Shown: positions 49,294 through 60,465 of the stretch, in pieces
Layout: each line of letters starts with the position of its first letter
Position numbering within the stretch: position 1 is the first letter of the stretch
Assembly (NCBI RefSeq): GCF_964340395.1
Contig: NC_135556.1
Location: forward strand, 14,745,410-14,809,409
Reading direction: 5' to 3'
Length of the DNA stretch: 64,000 nt
Origin: Glandiceps talaboti
Taxonomy: Eukaryota > Hemichordata > Enteropneusta > Spengelidae
Position numbers and translations under genes: made by a program
The notes under the pieces: generated by a model
Database searches by the model: none
Told to the model about the DNA's origin: nothing
What the model saw: the letters and a program-made list of their open reading frames with translations, nothing else

Positions 49294-52200
49294 TAATTAT
49301 TAAATCAATTAGTATATTGAGAATATGCCTGTCATTTTGTGTATGCAATTGTATTAAATATGATGATGGCTATACTAAAAAAATCTAAATCCATGGAATA
49401 GCTCAGGAATTACAAAACGTTGCTTGTCACTCATATTATCAGATATGAGTTCTCTTTATTATCATTGAATTAAACTTACCGTAACTTCAGTGTCAAACAT
49501 CAAAATCTACACATTTTTTTCCATATCATGGATATCCTGTAGTATTTATGATAGTGCTTGTATGGATATTTATGACTGAGTGACACAAAGTACTAAGGCC
49601 AAAAAATAATTTTTTTTGGTTCCGGTAACTGCTACTATCAAACAAATCAAGCAAGTAGGCCAGGAAATAAAAAATCCAACATCTTTTCAAAATTTCCCAG
49701 CAAGCATTAATCATGGTACAGGCTGTAAACATTTGCTAATACCAAAGTATGATATAAGGTTGGCCAACATTTAGAAATTGGCACAAAAAAAATTTGCAAC
49801 CAATGCCAAACCTAGAAACAATAGATGTTTATGTCAAAAGTGAATGTTCACCTTGGTTGGCTATACCATGTTTGTATCTGAAAGTTATGCATCTGTTAAT
49901 TATTAGAATGGATCTGAGAATATATCAGACAGAGTTGCTGCAGCTGGTAAGGGTATGGAGATGGACAAGACACCATCAGATGCAAGTATAGAGATAGACA
50001 AGAGACCATCAGATGCAAGTATGGAGATAGACAAGACACCATCAGATGCAGCTGGTAAGTGTATGGAAATGAACTTGTGTATTGTATGTGAAACTTCTCT
50101 GAACAAATTTGGTTCATTTCAGAAGGGTCATTATGAAGGAGGTGACAGGATTAGTCACGGTCATCCAATAAAGATAATAAGTTTAGCCAAAGCAGAGTCT
50201 CATGCAAATAGTAAAGATCACGTTAAGTTTTGTAAATGTGATGCACAGTCTAATAATTTCTTGCTAATTTTATTAAAATGTTGAAATAAAAATGCTTTAT
50301 GCATACATTAGACTTGCTCAAATTTTCAAGAACTTTTCATTCTTTTTTTGACCAAATCTTTTTAAAACACAGGTTTTTTGTGTGTTTGTGAGTGATTGCA
50401 AAACAGCCAAGTGAACACCTATGCTCCGAGAGATTACTAGTAGTAGTAACTTGGAAAAATGTAAAAACTTGAGGACAACAATATCCTTTACAATACTAAA
50501 AATGAATAACAAACTTAAAACATTTGAAGATTATGAGATTTAATGCCAAGGAGCTGGTGCCAGTCTATTCATACATCTGTTAAACTTAATTTCTGTCAGT
50601 TGATAAAACATACAGGTTGAGATGGGGAGGGGGGTTTCTGTCTGTTGATAAAATGTTATCATAGGTTGAGATAATAGGGGGAGGGGGGGGGGGATTTCTG
50701 TCAGTTGATAAAACATACAGGTTGAGATGGGGAAGGGGGTTTCTGTCGATAAAACATGTTATTGTAGGTTGAAATGGGGTATTTCAGTCAGTTGATAAAA
50801 CATACAGGTTGAGATGGGGGAGGGGGTCCTGTCGATAAAGATAAAACATGTTATTATAGGGTGAGATGGGGTATTTCTGTCAGTGGATAAAACATACAGG
50901 TTGAGATAATGGGGGGAGGAGGTATAGCTTCATTACATTTTCAAGAATTTATCATGCAAAATCTTTAAATTAGTTTTCATGGAATGTTTTCATACAACTT
51001 GGCATGCATTAGTGACAGGTTGATATTCTGTGAGTAGGAGTCAAATCCAAACTTTATTGCATGGTTTTATCATATTCAAAGATATATCAGAATTAGGTTA
51101 ATGTTTCTGGAAGGCACAGCTACTGTACATTTTGTGAAATTTAATATAATACATGTATTTTTTTATTTAAGATTTGAAGCATTTGAATAGTCACCCAGCA
51201 GCTGAGTCTTTCAGTGACAAAAAGGTAAGTTATTCTTAATATTAATTTATTCGTTTATTTATTTTTACCCCACGTTTATTCAGGATGTGCCGAACAGTAT
51301 TTTGAACTTCATCCTCTTTTTGTGACTTCCTTGGTAACTTGATCTGGCCCCCAATATCTAGGCAATATTTCAACATGTTCATTTTTCAATTTACCCAAGC
51401 ATGTTGCTGAAAACACAGGTTGTTTCTAGTGATGTCTGCACTTATGATTTTTATACAAATGTATATTTTGTAATGGTTTTAAAATGTAACACCACTTCAC
51501 TTACCAAGAATACTGGTAGTTATAGTAGTCCATGGCACTTGCTATGAATTTACATGTATTATAGTGATATGGATACATTGCATATCATATTTGGGTACAT
51601 TTTATGTCACATGTATTTACAGTAAAATACAATTATATGTTTTTAAAAATTATTTTGCATTTATGATTGATTTCACAGCGGCCATATTCCAATATTGGTG
51701 ATCAAGAAGGTACTTACACTTCATCATCAGTAAATGAAAGAAGTAAGTCATAATACTAGATAGTTTGGTCCATAGTCCACTTACATGGCAAACTAGGAGA
51801 TACCCTTGGTGTTTCACTCATCATCATGGGACATGTGTTTACATAAAGATGAGCAGTAAGAATACAATGTACATATATTTTCTTCTTTCATATCCAAAAC
51901 TTTATGACAGGCATTCAGCTTGTATGTAGTTTTGTATCAAAGTGATACTTTTATGGAAACAAACCCAAGCTAACTGGAAATGAAAGAAGAATGCAATCTC
52001 CTTCAAAACCAAAGATGAAGTTGTGTTTCTATAAAGGTAGTTAGTTGACAAAGCAATAGATAATCATATGTATTGTAACATCCCTAACCCTAATGTTACA
52101 GTCTCCTTCATTTTATCAAAATTATAACACAAACTATGGTAAACAAACTAGGACTTGAGGCCCTATGTTATTCAGCCTTGCAATGCAATAACATTATGTT

Positions 52201-53501
52201 ATCTCAGTTTACCTATCAGAATATAAACCATGCAATTACATGTTTGAACTAAATTCATATTTTTTTCTTATCAAATACTCAAGGTCCTGCCCATGGTTTA
52301 ACCATTCAGTTAAAGGTGAGTTCCTTTGAAAGATCAGTTCATGAGATGTACATGTACATACCAGTATGTATATGCCTAGTCTGGTTTAACATTTTGAATG
52401 GGTTGGTAGAAACACATTTGTAAAACTGTTAACAACCAGTTCACCTGCTATAGTAAGACCTAAGATTAGATTACAACATATAAAGTTGTGATGTCCTTGG
52501 ACATCCAATCCACCTTCGTTGTTATTTGCAAATTGCAATTTGAATTTATGTGGTTAGGAAGTGTATGTCCAGGGATGGATGATTTAAATTCATGTGGTTA
52601 CCATTATGTGAATTTTACTAACTTTTATAACCTGTGTCATCCTTAGATGTTGGAGAATGTAAAGAAATTTAAAAGAGAAGGGGATGAACAGGCTGTTGAA
52701 AATGAGAGTAAATTCAAGGATCAGCTGCACTCGGGAGAAGTAGGAAGTACAAATTGCAGTGAATCAAGGTAAATTGTGGTTGTGTTTTAGTTTATTTTCA
52801 GGAGGATATAGTTTTTTTCCAAGATATGATTAATCAAACATCATATAATTATATGAATTATAGTTACTAAATTAATATTCTTTTGTTATTTTTATAGTTC
52901 CAATATAACATCAGAACAAGAAAACTTAATTATGAAACAACTCAAATCTCGTACGGAATGGATTAGTGATGTAACTATTGATGAAGCTCAAGCCCTACTG
53001 CGCAAGAAGTTTCCACACATAGGTGGTTTGTACAATGCATCTGTCATGAAGGTTCCACACCAAATAAGACCAGTAGATGAACCAAAATTTGTACAGATAG
53101 TGAACATGAATGGCAACCATTGGATAACAGTGTCCAACATTAAAGGTAGTGAAGGCACTGTTCAAGTGTACGACTCCATTGGTGGAAGAGAAGAAGAAGA
53201 AGATCCAAATGTGTTACGAGCAATTGATCGATTAATGTCGACACATGGAAGAGATTACACCATTCAGTGGATGAATGCAGACAAGCAAAGCAATGGATAT
53301 GATTGTGGTTTACATGCCATAGCCAACGCAACAGCCCTCTGCCATGGAGTTGACCCTACAACTTGTAAGTGGAACCAATCTGAGATGAGAAACCACTTGA
53401 AATCATGCATCCAGAAGGATATTCTACAATTTCCTTTTGAGAAGGATAGAAGGGCTAGAAGACCACAGAAAACACAGCATGTTCCTTATGTGCAGACCTA
53501 G
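42321..53501 (+). CDS. C2H2-finger / Ulp1-type (C48) cysteine protease protein, 12 exons
   Basis: Exons: 42321-42353, 43800-43992, 44867-45037, 46646-46704, 47373-47463, 48505-48542, 49907-50054, 51172-51224, 51679-51742, 52284-52315, 52647-52768, 52898-53501. Every junction is GT-AG and phase-consistent, giving 535 residues. Finger 1 (C36, C39, H55, H60) has a long Cys-His spacing; finger 2 is canonical, CPYC...HIEKIH (C99, C102, H115, H120). A linker with three 12-residue repeats (MEMDKTPSDASI type) follows. The last exon carries a Ulp1-fold protease: GNHWITV (H409), VYDSIGG (D427), Gln465 and NGYDCGLHAI (C471), the full catalytic set. Families of this type remove SUMO-like modifiers or occur in transposons; no transposase is present here. 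Unlike ZUP1, the protease is C48-like, not C78. An ETS-like CCGGAAGT lies at 41693; poly(A) signal near 54093. Substrate unknown. Confidence 0.85.
42480..43330 (+). mobile_element. LINE RT fragment in intron 1 of the protease gene
   Basis: Encodes GPILFLFIVYINDIV, FADDTNLFKFLDYTVKLDSI (the catalytic FADD motif), CKWCNANKLTIHSNKTNYIV and DYYLGVSIDQHMNWKTHIEN, the palm and thumb of a Jockey/CR1-like RT. It is in the same orientation as the host gene and broken by several stops and frameshifts. Confidence 0.85.
43500..43680 (-). mobile_element. Diverged end of the 37.2-kb TIR element family
   Basis: Read on the minus strand it begins ACCTTCGATAAGGAAGG and continues GTGTCTGTATCATCATTTTC and CTGATTAGGTTTTGG, matching the left end of the element at 37229 in the same order. 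The distal end is lost or too diverged to see. Confidence 0.6.
44385..44616. repeat. Poly-G run and (TG)n microsatellite
   Basis: A run of about 16 G at 44388-44403 and about 33 TG units at 44551-44616, both in intron 2 of the protease gene. Confidence 0.95.
45457..45900. repeat. Nested inverted repeats (fold-back element)
   Basis: GTCTAGCAAATGTCAT near 45458 is the exact inverse complement of ATGACATTTGCTAGAC near 45789. Inside the right arm TGCTAGACCTTGGATGTTC pairs with GAACATCCGAGGTCTAGCA near 45867 with one mismatch. All lie in intron 3 of the protease gene; probably a degenerate DNA transposon. Confidence 0.55.
46032..46209. repeat. Long hairpin element in intron 3
   Basis: A perfect 22-bp stem pairs 46091-46112 with 46131-46152 around an 18-nt loop. 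Flanking arms keep pairing imperfectly (ATACATCTGTTTCC with GGAAACTGATGTAT; ACATGTTGAC with GTCAACATGT), giving a palindrome of about 180 bp. It has the form of a young MITE or of a pri-miRNA-like transcript. Confidence 0.7.
47110..47340. mobile_element. 231-bp TIR element in intron 4
   Basis: AATAGGGAACTTGCAA at the left end and its perfect 16-bp inverse complement at the right end, with no coding inside. It stops 32 bp before exon 5 of the protease gene. No clear target duplication. Confidence 0.6.
48565..48920 (+). mobile_element. MITE-like element, family 1, copy B
   Basis: Begins TTAGGCCTAAAAAAAATTG and TTGGTTCTGGTTACCC, has the CCTACCTAG block inside, and ends with GTAACCACACTATTTT. 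It lies directly downstream of the exon 6 donor of the protease gene. Confidence 0.65.
49030..49292 (+). mobile_element. Probable tRNA-derived SINE
   Basis: GGTTTGAACCCC near 49105 matches a pol III B box (GGTTCGANNCC). The 3' half ends GGTAATAATTGTAAGCTCTT and then an (ATT)n tail at 49260-49292, the usual SINE layout. An A box is not clear. Intron 6 of the protease gene. Confidence 0.5.
49595..49700. mobile_element. Family 1 MITE end fragment
   Basis: AAGGCCAAAAAATAATTTTT and TTGGTTCCGGTAACTGC match the left end of copies B and C; the rest is short or rearranged. Confidence 0.5.
49907..50290 (+). CDS. Alternative terminal exon of the finger/protease gene with intronic poly(A) site
   Basis: If the exon 7 donor is not used, the frame stays open for 76 more codons (MNLCIVCETSLNKFGSFQKG, then SHGHPIKIISLAKAESHANS and CKCDAQSN) and stops at TGA 50282-50284, which overlaps AATAAA at 50285-50290. 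This would give a 320-residue protein with both fingers and no protease. The extension has Cys-x2-Cys and several His residues and looks protein-like. Two in-frame donors exist because the sequence GCAGCTGGTAAG is duplicated: 49946/49947 and 50054/50055, 108 bp apart, so the three 12-residue repeats can be skipped without frameshift. Confidence 0.6.
50588..50930. repeat. Minisatellite with alternating subunits
   Basis: TTTCTGTCAGTTGATAAAAC followed by ATACAGGTTGAGATGGGG alternates with a variant containing ACATGTTATTATAGG. The pair forms a unit of about 110 bp present about three times. It lies just downstream of the intronic poly(A) site. Confidence 0.8.
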
Positions 53502-53509
53502 TGGCTGAT

Positions 53510-54520
53510 GTAGAGTTTGGGAAGTTGTCAAACTGTCCATTGTCACTAGGTCTAATCACATTAAAGAATGACAGTCCATGACCACTGAAATCACTGCTAA
53601 ACACACATTGGACTTTAAAAGACATACACTGTACAAGGACATACAGAAACATTTATGTGAGTTCAAGTGATACATGGCTGGGTCATACAGCTTACCCAAT
53701 GAGTCTGTAGAACACTCACCCTGGGTTTGGGTTGGTCACAGTAAAATCCCCCCGTCTCCATTCGATTCCAACCCATAACCTACCAATGACAAATCCATAG
53801 CTACCGATATAACCACTACGTGACAAGGAGCCAGTACATCGCGAAAACTTAATGGTACAGTACCTCAGGATACTCTATGTGAAAAGCATAGAGTGCAGAC
53901 GATGATGTTATCTTTATTGTTTTGGTGCATCTGTTTGTTTTCAACTTCAATCTTGGAATATTAACTGTAACTTGTAAGGCAGATTTTGATTTTCTGTACA
54001 TACATGTGAAATTTGAACATGAACTATAGTAATTGGTCAGATGTAAGAAGGAAACACTCACTCTCGGAATGACAAAATTGAAAACAAACAAAAATAAAAG
54101 ATGGAAATAGAAGTCGAACAGTATTCACTACATCAGATTTGAATGACTTGTATTATTAAGTTACTAGCTATAAATCTGGATAGTTTGTAGTGTAACATGA
54201 AAACACATCTAGTCAAGCAATCAGTCATGGTGGATTGACCCTTCAAGTTCAGTTACATCGAATATAACAATGTTTTTTGGAGTCTATTACTGTAGAAATT
54301 CTTTTGCTTGACTGATTGATTGATTAAAATTGTCTCTAACGAAACATAATGCTGCATAGATGTACTTAAACTGAAATAATTCAATGAATTAGATGATTGG
54401 TGATTTCAATGAAATATCATCCAGGTGTACTGAGACAGTATGTAAATATAAATTCTTTCTCTCTGAAAGGGGACCAATGGTGAGGCTGATTTTTATGTAA
54501 GCTGCATTTTTAGGGAATCT
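53510..54520. other. 3' flank of the protease gene
   Basis: Contains AATAAA near 54093, the best poly(A) signal for the long transcript, about 590 bp after the stop. No other gene is seen. Confidence 0.5.
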
Positions 54521-54524
54521 AGAA

Positions 54525-56345
54525 ATATTAGCCAAGTTTAAAAGTTAGGAGTTGCTAATCTCTCTAAACAATAGCCTAGCTTTGTATTTGCAAAGGTTAA
54601 ATAGCTTAGAAGTTATGAGTTGCTAATCTCTCTAAACAATAGCCTCACTTTGTATTTGCAAGGGTAAAATAGCTTAAAAGTTATGAGTTGCTAATCTCTC
54701 TAAACAATAGCCTAGCTTTGTATTAGCAAAGGTTAAATAGCTTAGAAGTTATGAGTTGCTAATCTCTCTAAACAATAGCCTAGCTTTGTATTGGCAAGGG
54801 TTAAATAGCTTAAAAGTTATGAGTTGCTAATCTCTCTAAACAATAGCCTAGCTTTGTATTTGCAAAGGTTAAATAGCTTAAAAGTTATGAGTTGCTAATC
54901 TCTCTAAACAATAGCCTCACTTTGTATTTGCAAGGGTAAAATAGCTTAGAAGTTATGAGTTGCTAATCTCTCTAAACAATAGCCTAGCTTTGTATTAGCA
55001 AAGGTTAAATAGCTTAAAAGTTATGAGTTGCTAATCTCTCTAAACAATAGCCTAGCTTTGTATTTGCAAAGGTTAAATAGCTTAGAAGTTATGAGTTGCT
55101 AATCTCTCTAAACAATAGCCTAGCTTTGTATTAGCAAAGGTTAAATAGCTTAAAAGTTATGAGTTGCTAATCTCTCTAAACAATAGCCTAGCTTTGTATT
55201 AGCAAGGGTAAAATAGCTTAAAAGTTATGAGTTGCTAATCTCTCTAAACAATAGCCTCACTTTGTATTTGCAAGGGTAAAATAGCTTAAAAGTTATGAGT
55301 TGCTAATCTCTCTAAACAATAGCCTAGCTTTATATTAGCAAAGGTTAAATAGCTTAAAAGTTATGAGTTGCTAATCTCTCTAAACAATAGCCTAGCTTTG
55401 TATTAGCAAAGGTTAAATAGCTTAAAAGTTATGAGTTGCTAATCTCTCTAAACAATAGCCTAGCTTTGTATTAGCAAAGGTTAAATAGCTTAAAAGTTAT
55501 GAGTTGCTAATCTCTCTAAACAATAGCCTACCTTTATATTAGCAAGGGTTAAATAGCTTAGAAGTTATGAGTTGCTAATCTCTCTAAACAATAGCCTAGC
55601 CTTGTATTTGCAAAGGTTAAATAGCTTAGAAGTTATGAGTTGCTAATCTCTCTAAACAATAGCCTACCTTTGTATTAGCAAGGGTTAAATAGCTTAGAAG
55701 TTATGAGTTGCTAATCTCTCTAAACAATAGCCTAGCTTTGTATTGGCAAGGGTTAAATAGCTTAGAATTTATGAGTTGCTAATCTCTCTATACAATAGCC
55801 TACCTTTGTATTGGCAAAGGTTAAATAGCTTAAAAGTTATGAGTTGCTAATCTCTCTAAACAATAGCCTACCTTTATATTAGCAAGGGTTAAATAGCTTA
55901 GAAGTTATGAGTTGCTAATCTCTCTAAACAATAGCCTAGCCTTGTATTTGCAAAGGTTAAATAGCTTAGAAGTTATGAGTTGCTAATCTCTCTAAACAAT
56001 AGCCTACCTTTGTATTAGCAAGGGTTAAATAGCTTAGAAGTTATGAGTTGCTAATCTCTCTAAACAATAGCCTAGCTTTGTATTGGCAAGGGTTAAATAG
56101 CTTAGAATTTATGAGTTGCTAATCTCTCTATACAATAGCCTACCTTTGTATTGGCAAAGGTTAAATAGCTTAAAAGTTATGAGTTGCTAATCTCTCTAAA
56201 CAATAGCCTAGCTTTGTATTAGCAAAGGTTAAATAGCTTAAAAGTTATGAGTTGCTAATCTCTCTAAACAATAGCGTCACTTTGTATTAGCAAAGGTTAA
56301 ATAGCTTAAAAGTTAAGAGTTGCTAATCTCTCTAAATCTCTCTAA
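54525..56345. repeat. 68-bp satellite, 27 units
   Basis: The core GAGTTGCTAATCTCTCT recurs 27 times from 54549 to 56317, a distance of 1768 bp or exactly 26 x 68, so no net indels occurred. Units differ by point variants (CCTAGC/CCTCAC/CCTACC; TTAGCA/TTTGCA/TTGGCA; AAAGG/AAGGG). A five-unit, 340-bp block starting near 55528 is repeated at 55868 with the same variants, a higher-order repeat. No frame stays open across units. Confidence 0.96.
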
Positions 56346-56605
56346 TACATTTACAGATGTATGTTTTGTTATTCTGACAAGCCCTTATTCTTGTCTTGTC
56401 ATTTACCTTTTTACTCAAATTTATACTCATGTCAAATGTTAATATTTTCTCTAATTTACGTACACACTGAAAGATTCAGTTGTTGATCTGTTTATGTAAC
56501 CACTTAATACTAGTCACACAAGTCATTTATCTACGGTGTAAACAATGACTGGATCTATTGAGTTATTAAACTTATGTCAGATGTTTTTATTTTCTCTATT
56601 TGAAC

Positions 56606-56983
56606 TTAGGTAAAAAAAAAAATGATTGTTTGGTTCCGGTAACCCAACCCAATCTAGTTTTTCAAAGTCGACCCTATACTGTTTTTGAGATAATTCAAAC
56701 AAATTATTGAAAAATCAATTTTTTTTTTTTGCAAAGTTGTGAGAGAAATAGTGAGATTTGATGACATTATCATCTTGTGATCAAAACAACATGGCAGAAT
56801 ACAGTGTAGCACACAATGTTGTCGGCATATCACATGGAAAGTATGAACACATCAATGAGAATTCTCTTTTGACCTCTATGTACAATATAACAACCTGAAC
56901 CAGACAAAAAAAAACCTACCTAGCCTCCCTGTTTTGAAATTGGGCGTTATTTGAACCACACAATTTTTTTTCCATTGGCCTAA
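56606..56983 (+). mobile_element. MITE-like element, family 1, copy C
   Basis: TTAGGTAAAAAAAAAAATG then TTTGGTTCCGGTAACCC at the left; TTTGAACCACACAATTTT and GGCCTAA at the right. About 378 bp. Longest copy and the best guide to the family ends. Confidence 0.7.
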
Positions 56984-57049
56984 TCCATGTCATATGTTTT
57001 ACTTGTACCTTTTTGAAGCCATTGTTCAGTGACCATCTCATTTGCATTG

Positions 57050-57125
57050 TATTGCATTGTAGTGTAGTGTAGTGTAGTGTAGTGTAGTGTAGTGTAGTGT
57101 ATTGCATTGCATTGTACTACATTGT
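57050..57125. repeat. (AGTGT)n pentamer repeat
   Basis: About nine GTAGT/AGTGT units within a wider TTGCA-rich stretch. Confidence 0.9.
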
Positions 57126-57511
57126 ATTGCATAGCTGCCTTTCCAGCCAGCATGTTGATGAAGTTAACAATTGCAGGTTACTAAACCAAGGCTTTGATTT
57201 ACACAATGTAACTTCTTGAAGTCATATTGTGTAGGTACTTTCTTTGTGTTGGTTGACAGCAGCCATGAGCAGACCCTGCAAATGTAACTGAACCAAAGTT
57301 GAAATTATTGTGATGTAGACCTTTTTAGCCATGCTATGCAACTGTTTTGTTGTAATTGTAGTATAGTTATTTACAGATGAATGTACACAAATTTGTCAGA
57401 CTAAAGTACACTTTGTTTGTGCCAAAGGCCACAAAACCCTATTAAACTTGACTTGGAGTCAACTCAGCAATAATTCAGAATGATTTACCTGTGTGTGTTT
57501 CCTGGTGGTAG

Positions 57512-57660
57512 ATACTGTAAACCTGTAAAGTTTTGCCAAAGACTTATTTTCATTTATTTTGCTGGACAATAAAAACATGAAAATAAGTAGTGACTGAAGT
57601 GCCTTCTTTTACATGAACACGGTGTACCAGTCTGATAATTTGTAAAAATTTAGTCTTTGA
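57512..57660. mobile_element. Fragment related to the 11.38-kb TIR element
   Basis: GATACTGTAAACCTGTAAAG, then GACTTATTTTCATTTATTTT and AAAATAAGTAGTGACTGAAG, correspond to left-end and inner segments of the element at 11376 (AATAAGTAGTGACxx in inverse). Ends are degraded. Confidence 0.4.
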
Positions 57661-57809
57661 GAACTAGCTGAAGACAGTATTGAAAATCAAAACATGAAGA
57701 TGAGTGTATGAATTTCTTTCCGGGTAGAATATGACACCATAAATTAAGTAGCAGGGAGTACAAGATAAATGCCATCCGGGCAATACACGCCTCCTACACT
57801 CGGCGTGTA

Positions 57810-57880
57810 CATACATACACACACACACACACGTATACATACATACATACATACATACATCCATCCCCCCCCCCCCTACA
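57810..57880. repeat. (CA)n-(CATA)n repeat and poly-C
   Basis: CA, ACAT tetramers and a C run in succession. Confidence 0.9.
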
Positions 57881-58092
57881 CACATACATTATTTCTCTGT
57901 AATGGCTTGTAACGTTCAAACCATCATTTGTTATTTAAAACAAATGCTAGGACCAAACTCTGCTGTGAATGGTTTCCATGACATCAAACATACAAAGCTC
58001 AGTCAAATGTTTTACTTTTCCAATACATGACATGGTGTTTATTCAATAAAAATCTTTTAATCACATTCACTACATAGTACAATATTTTACTC

Positions 58093-59487
<1,395 letters not shown>

Positions 59488-60318
59488 TCAGTACCTTCCT
59501 GGCATCATTTGGTGGAGTTTTTCTTCCTTGCCTTTCCTCACATGACTTAACTGCAAAGAGAACAAAATAACAAATTATCTAATACTGAATAAACTCTGAC
59601 AAAACCAAGTCGATGGCCCTAAACAATTCTTGTGCAGAGGCAGAGGCTTGTATTACATTTCATGGTTTGATAAGAACAGTTTTATGGCCTCTTTATGTCT
59701 GCATGAAATGCCAGAGGAACTTCTAATTTGTATGTGAACATGAACTATTATGTACAGAGGCCATACAACTATTCTTATCAAATGATGAAATGTAATATAA
59801 GTCTCTGTACTTCCAACATGCTGTGACAAATGTTATTAATCCAATTTAGTTATTTACTAGTGTTATTAATCCGTTTACTTTTATACCAGTTTATATCAGG
59901 TTCCATTCATCTACAATCTGATGTCGGTAGTTGTGCATCTGTTATGTTCTGGGTCATCAAAGTGTGAATCATCATGAGTATGCACAATGTCCTTAAGTAT
60001 CATTATAACGCAAATATACTTTACCTACTTACTGTCTACACACTGTCTACACTCTACTTACTGTCTACACACTGTCTACACACTACTTACCTATTTACTG
60101 TCTATACACTGTCTACTTACCTTTCTCTTATCCATGAACTGTTGTACAAATGTTTCTATGTCTAATTTTTTATCTAAAAACAAGTCTGCAATTTTATCAG
60201 ATTCTTCTTCTGCTTCCATTGAGGCAACTTTTAAATTGGCCAGAATGACACCTGCACTGAACCTCTGATAAAGGGAGATAATGAGAGAAGATTAGAATTG
60301 TAAATTGATTATTTTTTG

Positions 60319-60416
<98 letters not shown>

Positions 60417-60433
60417 CTGTCTGTCTGTCTGTC

Positions 60434-60465
<32 letters not shown>

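Noticed and set aside
54525-56345. CRISPR-like array
   Set aside because: Units are contiguous 68-bp repeats with no unique spacers, in a eukaryotic genome.
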